This document shows, one piece after another, positions 18,950 through 25,491 of a DNA stretch of 64,000 bases. Numbering within the stretch: position 1 is the first letter of the stretch; each line of letters opens with the position of its first letter. The notes beneath the pieces were generated by a model. It searched no databases, was not told the origin of the DNA, and saw nothing but the letters and a program-made list of their open reading frames with translations. The stretch covers positions 62,001-126,000 of the forward strand of contig RAZE01000004.1 of assembly GCA_003611955.1 (NCBI GenBank), written 5' to 3'. This stretch comes from a bacterium 1XD8-76. Lineage in GTDB: Bacteria > Bacillota > Clostridia > Lachnospirales > Lachnospiraceae. The position numbers and the translations under genes are program-made.

Positions 18950-19504
18950 ATGAATAAATTGGAGACAAAACGGTTGCTATTGCGTCGATGGCGGGAAGCG
19001 GACGCGGAGAGCCTTTACGAGTATGCCAAAAGCCCGGAAGTGGGACCGGTGGCGGGATGGCCTGCGCATACCAGTATAGAAAACAGCAGGGAGATCATAC
19101 GGACTGTTTTTGCGGCGGATGAGACATATGCGGTCTGTCTGAAAGAAAACAACAAAGCGATAGGATGTGCCGCGATCACCGTCGGAGCGGAGAGCAACTT
19201 AAAACTGCCTGAGACAGAGGGGGAGATAGGATACTGGATCGGGGTGCCGTTCTGGGGACAGGGATTGATACCGGAAGCCGTGAGAGAACTGATACGCCGG
19301 GGGTTTGAGGAACTGCATCTGAAAAAACTCTGGTGCGGATATTTCGAGGGAAACACGAAATCCAGGCGGGTACAGGAAAAATGCGGGTTCATTTACCATC
19401 ATACCAATAAAGACATGCACTGGGAACTGATGGACGACATCAGGACGGAACATATGACCTGTCTGACGAGGGAGGACTGGGAAAGACAGCAGAGCAAAAC
19501 TTGA
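18950..19504 (+). CDS. GNAT acetyltransferase, RimJ/RimL-like
   Basis: 184 aa. Opens with ETKRLLLRRWREADAESLYEY, the usual start of ribosomal-protein-type N-acetyltransferases. The acetyl-CoA binding region is EIGYWIGVPFWGQGLIPEAV, and ENTKSRRVQEKCGFIYHHT is the typical C-terminal signature. The substrate is unknown. ATG 18950 is preferred: AAGGAG at 18937-18942 gives a 7-base spacing, whereas ATG 18944 is too close. It follows miaA by about 50 bases with no terminator between them. Confidence 0.87.
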   Translation: MNKLETKRLLLRRWREADAESLYEYAKSPEVGPVAGWPAHTSIENSREIIRTVFAADETYAVCLKENNKAIGCAAITVGAESNLKLPETEGEIGYWIGVPFWGQGLIPEAVRELIRRGFEELHLKKLWCGYFEGNTKSRRVQEKCGFIYHHTNKDMHWELMDDIRTEHMTCLTREDWERQQSKT

Positions 19505-19529
19505 CAAACCGTCGCTTCGGCTCTATGAT
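19501..19529 (+). promoter_or_regulatory. Strong sigma-A promoter of the subtilase gene
   Basis: Consensus -35 TTGACA at 19501-19506, exactly 17 bases, then -10 TATGAT at 19524-19529. The -35 overlaps the stop codon of the upstream acetyltransferase. A long palindrome begins in the -10 and covers the expected start site, suggesting repression. Confidence 0.85.
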
Positions 19530-19554
19530 GATATATAGATAATCTATATATCAT
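19528..19554 (+). promoter_or_regulatory. Palindromic putative operator over the transcription start
   Basis: Two perfect 13-base arms (ATGATATATAGAT at 19528-19540 and ATCTATATATCAT at 19542-19554) are separated by a single A. The element overlaps the end of the -10 box and the predicted start site. Odd-centred AT-rich palindromes of this size are typical operators for dimeric helix-turn-helix repressors of the GntR or TetR types (inference). No such regulator is encoded next to it. Confidence 0.6.
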
Positions 19555-19580
19555 TTATGTGAGAAGAAAAGAGGCGTGAC

Positions 19581-20825
19581 ATGAAAAAGAGATTTTTTGC
19601 AGTGACAGCAGTTGTTTTGCTCTTTACAGCGGGCGGTTTTTTATTCTGGTTTTTGACAGGCGGCTTTTGGGCAAGGCCTGTCACGGGGCAGATATCCGAC
19701 GAGGCTTACCGGGAAGGACGAAAGACGTTTTACCGGCGCGAAGAATATCGTCCCTGGGACAGAGGCGTTTTATCCGGGCTTCCCGAGCAGGATGTCAATA
19801 TGGGGTTCGATATACGGAGCTATGACGTTTCAGGTTTTGACCTGCAGGATAAGGGAGATATTTTATCCACGGTGACTTTCGATACGGACACTGTCTGGCC
19901 GGAGAAACTGCCGGAGGGATTTTTGCCGGATCAGATCCTGGAGACCGGAAAAGATCCGGGGCTCGGCATTCGGGCTTTGCACGAACAGGGGATCACCGGG
20001 AAGGGCGTCAGCATTGCCATCGTCGATCAGGCGCTGAACCTGGAACATACGGAGTACGCGGATAACCTGATGAGCTATGAACTTCTTCACTGCTGTGACG
20101 ATGGAGCCCAGATGCACGGCAGCGCCGTCACAAGTATCGCCGTCGGAAAGAGCTGCGGCGTGGCGCCGGACGCGGACGTCTATTACATCGCCTCTACCTT
20201 CGGCAGATACGGTGCAGGCGGTATGAAAATAAACCTGCGATATATGGCGGACAGTATCGACCGCATTCTGGAGATCAATACTTATCTGCCGGAAGAGAAA
20301 AAGATCCGCGTTATTTCGATCTCGAGAGGATTTCGTTCCGAAAAAGGGTCGGATGCAGTCCGTGCCGCCATCGAGCGGGCGAAAGATGCGGGGGTGTTTG
20401 TGGTCACGACTTCCACGGAGGACAACTACGGTTTTGCCCTGATGGGACTGGGGAAAGAACTGATGACAGATCCGAGTGATATTTCTTCCTATGGTCCGGG
20501 GCACTTCTGGAGCGATTCTTTCTACGGCGGATATACGTCCGATGCCGCCCATATGCTGCTGGTGCCGATGGACGGAAGGACCTACGCCTCCTGGAACGAT
20601 ACGGCCGGTTACGAGTTCAGTGCATCCGGGGGCCTGAGCTGGTCGGTTCCGTGGATGGCGGGACTTTATGCGCTCTGTCTTCAGACGGATGAGGATTTGA
20701 CGCCGGAAGTGTTTATCCAAAAGGCGTTTGAGACCGGGACGGTAAAGACTGTGGAATATCAGGGCAGGACTTATGAACTGGGGACGATCATAGATCCAGC
20801 GGCTTTGATAGAAGAACTGAAATAG
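19581..20825 (+). CDS. Membrane-anchored S8 (subtilisin-like) serine peptidase
   Basis: 414 aa. An N-terminal transmembrane helix (about residues 5-26) places the domain outside the membrane. The catalytic triad can be read as Asp149 (SIAIVDQALN), His179 (MHGSAVTSIAVG) and Ser353 (GGLSWSVPWMAG, in place of the usual GTSMA). The usual oxyanion-hole asparagine region is unusual (VVTTSTEDNYG instead of AAGN), so activity should not be assumed. The S8 domain is compact and lacks extra C-terminal modules. It is transcribed from its own strong promoter with a palindrome over the start site, so it is probably inducible. Confidence 0.85.
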   Translation: MKKRFFAVTAVVLLFTAGGFLFWFLTGGFWARPVTGQISDEAYREGRKTFYRREEYRPWDRGVLSGLPEQDVNMGFDIRSYDVSGFDLQDKGDILSTVTFDTDTVWPEKLPEGFLPDQILETGKDPGLGIRALHEQGITGKGVSIAIVDQALNLEHTEYADNLMSYELLHCCDDGAQMHGSAVTSIAVGKSCGVAPDADVYYIASTFGRYGAGGMKINLRYMADSIDRILEINTYLPEEKKIRVISISRGFRSEKGSDAVRAAIERAKDAGVFVVTTSTEDNYGFALMGLGKELMTDPSDISSYGPGHFWSDSFYGGYTSDAAHMLLVPMDGRTYASWNDTAGYEFSASGGLSWSVPWMAGLYALCLQTDEDLTPEVFIQKAFETGTVKTVEYQGRTYELGTIIDPAALIEELK

Positions 20826-20860
20826 AAAAGACAGTACAGGTAATAAAAATGATTTCTTTT

Positions 20861-20889
20861 CTGACCGGCGGACTGTTATACAGTATAAA
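20861..20889 (+). promoter_or_regulatory. Promoter of the methionine-gamma-lyase-family gene
   Basis: -35 CTGACC at 20861-20866, 17 bases, -10 TATAAA at 20884-20889. The spacer holds a small inverted repeat, ACTGT-TAT-ACAGT at 20872-20884, which abuts the -10 and could be an operator half-pair (weak). Confidence 0.55.
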
Positions 20890-20935
20890 ATATATATTAT
20901 TATGATATTCATCCAAACAGGAAGGAAACGGACAA

Positions 20936-22243
20936 ATGATACAAAACATGCAGATGGATCAATACTACAGAAATCTGGGGATATCCCCGCAGGTCTACGG
21001 ATTCTGCCAGAATATCTGGGAATCTTTATCAGAGCGCTTTCAGAAGATCGATGCCGTATCGGAAGCAAATCAGTTAAAAGTAATGAAAGCCTTACAGGAA
21101 AACCAGGTATCGGAGGCGTGTATGCTTGGGACAACCGGCTACGGCTACAATGACCTGGGACGGGATACGCTGGAAAAAGTGTACGCCGGGATCTTCCATA
21201 CGGAGGACGCCCTGGTGCGCCCCCAGATCACCTGTGGTACCCATGCGCTGGCGCTGGCGCTCATGAGCAACCTGCGCCCGGGTGACGAGCTGTTGTCGCC
21301 TGTGGGAAAGCCCTACGACACGCTGGAGGAAGTGATCGGCATCCGTCCGTCAAAGGGTTCGCTGGCTGAGTACGGGATTACTTACGCTCAGGTGGATCTT
21401 CTGCCGGACGGCGATTTTGACTATGAGGGGATCAGAAAAGCGATCAACGGACGGACAAAGCTTGTGACGATACAGAGATCCAAAGGCTATGCCACAAGAC
21501 CGACGCTGTCTGTGGAGAGGATCGGGGAACTGATTGCCTTTATCAAGGGAATAAAACCGGATCTGCTCTGCATGGTGGACAACTGTTACGGGGAGTTTGT
21601 GGAGGTCGTCGAACCCACGGATGTGGGGGCGGATATGGCGGTGGGCTCTCTGATCAAGAACCCAGGCGGCGGTCTTGCGCCGATCGGCGGTTATATTGTC
21701 GGAAGAAAAGAATGCGTAGAGAACGCGGCCTTTCGGCTTACCAGCCCGGGGCTGGGCAAGGAGGTCGGAGCATCCCTCGGCATCCTGAGTGCTTTCTACG
21801 AGGGATTGTTTCTTGCCCCGAATGTGACGGCATGCGCCTTAAAGGGGGCCATATTTGCGGCAAATGTCTTTGAGAAACTGGGCTTTGCGGTGGTGCCGGA
21901 CGGCCGGGAAGAGCGGTACGATATCATTCAGGCGGTGAGCTTCGGGAAACCGGAGGGGCTGATCGCTTTCTGCGAGGGGATCCAGGCGGCTTCCCCGGTG
22001 GATTCCCATGTGCGTCCGGAGCCCTGGGACATGCCCGGCTACGATGCCAAAGTCATTATGGCGGCGGGGGCGTTTGTCAGCGGTTCTTCCATTGAACTGT
22101 CCGCGGACGGGCCTTTAAAAGAGCCCTACGCGGCATATTTTCAGGGAGGAATCACCTGGCAGCACGCGAAGTTCGGAATCATGAGATCTCTGCAGTCTCT
22201 TGTCGATAGAGGGGTTGTTTTATCGAAGGATGTGGAATTGTGA
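20936..22243 (+). CDS. Methionine gamma-lyase family PLP enzyme (aluminium resistance/YnbB type)
   Basis: 435 aa. Fold-type I PLP enzyme: LGTTGYGYNDLGRDTLEKVYA, the cofactor-binding RPQITCGTHALALAL, and the lysine-bearing segment GSLIKNPGGGLAPIGGYI. It belongs to the family called aluminium resistance protein or methionine gamma-lyase family protein, whose true substrate in most Firmicutes is not established. In many Firmicutes it is located close to miaA, as it is here. AAGGAAACGG precedes the ATG, and a promoter lies 50 bases upstream. Confidence 0.9.
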   Translation: MIQNMQMDQYYRNLGISPQVYGFCQNIWESLSERFQKIDAVSEANQLKVMKALQENQVSEACMLGTTGYGYNDLGRDTLEKVYAGIFHTEDALVRPQITCGTHALALALMSNLRPGDELLSPVGKPYDTLEEVIGIRPSKGSLAEYGITYAQVDLLPDGDFDYEGIRKAINGRTKLVTIQRSKGYATRPTLSVERIGELIAFIKGIKPDLLCMVDNCYGEFVEVVEPTDVGADMAVGSLIKNPGGGLAPIGGYIVGRKECVENAAFRLTSPGLGKEVGASLGILSAFYEGLFLAPNVTACALKGAIFAANVFEKLGFAVVPDGREERYDIIQAVSFGKPEGLIAFCEGIQAASPVDSHVRPEPWDMPGYDAKVIMAAGAFVSGSSIELSADGPLKEPYAAYFQGGITWQHAKFGIMRSLQSLVDRGVVLSKDVEL

Positions 22244-22381
22244 GGACAAATTTTGTCTAAATTTTATATACAGAAACGGGATTATGTGGTAGTATGTTAT
22301 AGGTAGTCAGGTATAGGATTCCAGATATGGTAAATACTATCAATGCAGACCTTTTGTCCGGAGAGTGGAAAGGAAAGGTAT

Positions 22382-23056
22382 ATGCATTCATACGATATGA
22401 TGCCCTATGAAGTAGTGAAAGAATACGGGGCGGAAGAGCTGGATGATAAGGAGCTTCTGGCTGTCTTTATCAGAACCGGCACCAGAAAACAGAACGCGGT
22501 GGAGGTTGCGGACCGGGTTTTAAACAGTTTTCCGGAGAGAAACCTCCTGGGGCTGTGCCATATTCCGTGGAAGGAATTGATGAAAATTCCCGGAATCGGC
22601 GAAGTGAAAGCAATAAAGCTGAAATGTCTGGCAGAACTTGCCAGGCGGATATCCAGGATGGAGGCAAGAAAAGGGTTGAAATTCGATCAGCCCGGAACGA
22701 TATGGCAGTATTATAAGGAAAGTTTACGGCATGAGGAGAGGGAGAAAGTTATTTTGATCATGCTGGACCAGAAGCTTCAAATGCTGTCGGACGCGGTTCT
22801 CTCCATCGGGACGGTCAGGGAGTCCATCGTCTCGCCGAGAGAATTGTTTCTGCTTGCGCTGAAAGAAAAAGCGGTACAGATTATGCTGGTACACAACCAT
22901 CCCAGCGGAGATCCGACACCCAGCAGAGCGGACCTGGCGATTACCAGACGGGTTCAGATGCTTGGAGCGATGATGGAGATCCCGCTGACGGACCATATTA
23001 TCATCGGAGATAAAACATATTGCAGTCTGCGGGAAAAGGGCTATTTTACGGAGTGA
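22382..23056 (+). CDS. radC: RadC family JAMM/MPN-domain protein
   Basis: 224 aa. An N-terminal helix-hairpin-helix-like region (GIGEVKAIKLKCLAELARR) is followed by the JAMM motif MLVHNHPSGDPTPSRAD with its metal-binding His, His and Asp. Despite the historical name, a role in DNA repair is doubtful; the fold suggests a metallo-isopeptidase or nuclease. ATG 22382 is chosen because GGAAAGG lies just upstream. The gene leads into mreB 30 bases later, the common Firmicute order radC-mreB-mreC-mreD. Confidence 0.93.
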   Translation: MHSYDMMPYEVVKEYGAEELDDKELLAVFIRTGTRKQNAVEVADRVLNSFPERNLLGLCHIPWKELMKIPGIGEVKAIKLKCLAELARRISRMEARKGLKFDQPGTIWQYYKESLRHEEREKVILIMLDQKLQMLSDAVLSIGTVRESIVSPRELFLLALKEKAVQIMLVHNHPSGDPTPSRADLAITRRVQMLGAMMEIPLTDHIIIGDKTYCSLREKGYFTE

Positions 23057-23086
23057 CGGTCTGCGGGAAATGAAAGGAGTACAGTT

Positions 23087-24097
23087 TTGGCTAACAATAT
23101 TTTTGGTATCGATCTGGGGACAAATAATATCAAAATCTATAACAGGGGCGACGATTCCATCATGGTGGAAAAAAATATGATTGCCATTGAAAACAAAAAG
23201 AATCTGTTCGCCTACGGCGATTCCGCCTATGAAATGTATGAGAAAGCGCCGGGAAATATTCAGATATCTTACCCTCTGTGCAACGGGGTCATCGCGGATA
23301 TCCATAATATGGAAACGTTAGTCCGGTATTTTGTCACCGATCTTTCCAAAGGAACGATAAAACCCGCCGATTTCTATATCGCGGTGCCCACCGATGTGAC
23401 GGAGGTGGAAAAAAGGGCTTTCTATGACCTGATACGGGATGCCGGCGTAAAGGCAAAACGCATCATGATCGTGGAAAAGGCGGTGGCCGACGGCCTTGGG
23501 TTGGATATCGACGTGAAGAACTCGCAGGGGGTACTGGTAGTCAATGTGGGCTATGATACGACGGAGATATCGATCCTCTCTCTGGGCGGCATCGTGCTCA
23601 GCAGGCTGATCAAGGTGGGAGGCCTTAAATTTGATGACGCGATCCGCGCGGCAGTCCGGAAAGAGTTCAGTCTTTTGATCGGCGGAAAGACAGCTGAGAA
23701 TGTAAAGTTTGCGCTGGCGGACCTCGAAAAGGAAGGAAAAGGCGCCCAGGTGTTCGGGCGGGATATTGTGACGGGGCTTCCGGTGGAGAGAGAGATTCCG
23801 ACAAGCCTTGTGGACACTTGTCTGACGGAAAACTTTAATATCATTATTGACAATATAAAGGTGATTCTGGAGCGGACGCCGCCCGAGCTGGCCGCGGACA
23901 TCTACAGACACGGCATTTATCTGACCGGCGGTGCTTCCCAGGTAAACCATCTCGCGGAATTGATCAGTCTGGGGACCGGTCTGAAAGTCAATGTGGCTGC
24001 GGAACCGATGAACAGCGTTGTGCTCGGTATCGCGAAGATCATCAAAGACGATAACTATAAATCCGTAGCGTATTCTATCGAAGGAATGAGCAGATGA
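23087..24097 (+). CDS. mreB: Rod-shape-determining actin-like protein MreB
   Basis: 336 aa. Bacterial actin that positions the lateral-wall synthesis machinery. The phosphate-1 loop is FGIDLGTNNIKIY, the adenosine and phosphate-2 regions are VVNVGYDTTEISILS and YLTGGASQVNHL, and the connecting segment AVPTDVTEVEKRAF is present. The start is TTG, supported by AAAGGAG at 23073-23079. The protein is slightly divergent from canonical MreB (VEKAVADGLGLDID in place of EEPxAAAIG), so it could be an Mbl/MreBH paralogue. It heads the shape-division cluster. Confidence 0.93.
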   Translation: MANNIFGIDLGTNNIKIYNRGDDSIMVEKNMIAIENKKNLFAYGDSAYEMYEKAPGNIQISYPLCNGVIADIHNMETLVRYFVTDLSKGTIKPADFYIAVPTDVTEVEKRAFYDLIRDAGVKAKRIMIVEKAVADGLGLDIDVKNSQGVLVVNVGYDTTEISILSLGGIVLSRLIKVGGLKFDDAIRAAVRKEFSLLIGGKTAENVKFALADLEKEGKGAQVFGRDIVTGLPVEREIPTSLVDTCLTENFNIIIDNIKVILERTPPELAADIYRHGIYLTGGASQVNHLAELISLGTGLKVNVAAEPMNSVVLGIAKIIKDDNYKSVAYSIEGMSR

Positions 24098-24963
24098 GTC
24101 CAGTTGTGAGACAAAAGGGAGAAAAATTTACATTACCGAGTAAATATCTCCTTTTTCTTTTAACGATCCTGTGTACGGGGCTGATGATCCTTACCTTTAC
24201 GACATCGGTTCTCAGCACCTCCCTGTCCTACGTGGCGGGCTTTCTTGTGGTTCCCTTTGAGAAGGGGATCTCCAGGGTGGGAAGCTATCTGAACGAGCGA
24301 ACGGAGATGCTGCAGGAAATACAGAATTTAATCGAGGAAAATGAATCTTTAAAACAGCAGGTTGCGGATCTCACCAACGAAAACATCTCCCTGCAACAGG
24401 ACCGGTTTGAACTGACCAATCTGCGCCAGCTCTATCAGCTCGACGCGGAATACGCCGATTACGAAAAGATCGGCGCAAGGGTGATCTCCAAGGACAGCGG
24501 GAACTGGTATCATTCGTTTGTCATCGACAAAGGGACAGACGACGGCATCATGGAAAATATGAATGTGATAGCCGGAGCAGGTCTCGTGGGAAGAGTGACG
24601 TCCGTCGGCAGGAACTGGGCAAAGGTGACTACGATCATCAGCGATAACGTGAGTGTCAGCGGCACGGTGCTCTCCACCTCGGACAATCTGGTTGTCACCG
24701 GCAATCTGGAGACCTATGCCGACGGACTGATCGAATTCAGCAAGCTGATCGATGAAAAAAGCCAGGTGGTGGCGGGGGATAAGCTTGTCACTTCCAATAT
24801 CAGCGATCATTATCTGCCGGGAATTTTGATCGGTTACATATCCAGCCTGAATACGGATTCCAACAATCTGACAAAATCCGGATATGTGACGCCGGCAGTC
24901 GATTTTTCCCATCTGGAGGAAGTGCTGGTTATTTTGGAGCTGAAACAGACGATCGAGGAATAG
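24094..24963 (+). CDS. mreC: Rod-shape-determining protein MreC
   Basis: 289 aa. One N-terminal transmembrane helix (about residues 18-38) is followed by a coiled coil (roughly 65-105, LIEENESLKQQVADLTNEN) and the beta-barrel MreC domain (GARVISKDSGNWYHSFVIDKG, then VIAGAGLVGRVTSVG). It links MreB filaments inside the cell to PBP2 outside. Its ATG overlaps the mreB stop (ATGA), showing translational coupling. Confidence 0.95.
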   Translation: MSPVVRQKGEKFTLPSKYLLFLLTILCTGLMILTFTTSVLSTSLSYVAGFLVVPFEKGISRVGSYLNERTEMLQEIQNLIEENESLKQQVADLTNENISLQQDRFELTNLRQLYQLDAEYADYEKIGARVISKDSGNWYHSFVIDKGTDDGIMENMNVIAGAGLVGRVTSVGRNWAKVTTIISDNVSVSGTVLSTSDNLVVTGNLETYADGLIEFSKLIDEKSQVVAGDKLVTSNISDHYLPGILIGYISSLNTDSNNLTKSGYVTPAVDFSHLEEVLVILELKQTIEE

Positions 24964-25491
24964 ATGCGTAAAAAATTATTATCCTTATTATTTTATTTCA
25001 TTATGTTTTTCTGCTTTTTACTGCAGTGTACCCTGTTTAAGCGGTTGAATTTCGGCGGGATCAGTCCGAACCTGCTGATCATCACCACAACTTCGATCGG
25101 TTTTATGCGGGGAGAGAAACAGGGCATTCTCGCGGGATTTGTCAGTGGGCTGTTTATCGATATTTTTTTTGGCGATGTGATCGGGCTCTACGCTCTGCTT
25201 TACATGTACATCGGTTTTTTGAACGGGAAATTCAGCAGGATCTTTTATCCGGAGGATATAAAACTTCCGTTGGCTCTGATTACGCTGAGCGACCTTTCCT
25301 ACGGGATGGTCTGCTATATCATACTGTTTTTGCTTCGCGGAAGGCTCAATTTCCCTTATTTTTTCATCCATATTATCCTGCCTGAAACAGTATATACGAT
25401 TGTGATGAGTATTATTCTTTATCCGATTCTGCTGTATTTTTACAAACAGCTGAATGTGGAAGAAAACAGGAGCGAAACAGATTTTGTTTGA
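24964..25491 (+). CDS. mreD: Rod-shape-determining protein MreD
   Basis: 175 aa integral membrane protein with about five hydrophobic segments. The family pattern includes LQCTLFKRLNFGGISPNLLI, FGFMRGEKQG-like GFMRGEKQGILAGFVSGLFIDI read over residues 45-66, and a helical hairpin before the C-terminus. The ATG follows directly after the mreC stop with GAGGAA upstream. It is part of the elongasome with MreC, RodA and PBP2, all encoded here. Confidence 0.93.
   Translation: MRKKLLSLLFYFIMFFCFLLQCTLFKRLNFGGISPNLLIITTTSIGFMRGEKQGILAGFVSGLFIDIFFGDVIGLYALLYMYIGFLNGKFSRIFYPEDIKLPLALITLSDLSYGMVCYIILFLLRGRLNFPYFFIHIILPETVYTIVMSIILYPILLYFYKQLNVEENRSETDFV

Noticed and set aside
20872..20884. E. coli-type LexA box ACTGT-TAT-ACAGT
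   Set aside because: Arms are too short and spacing is wrong; Firmicutes use a different GAAC-N4-GTTC box.
19863..21134. 423-aa minus-strand open frame opposite the subtilase
   Set aside because: The sense strand encodes an intact S8 protease with its own promoter; the antisense frame shows no motif.
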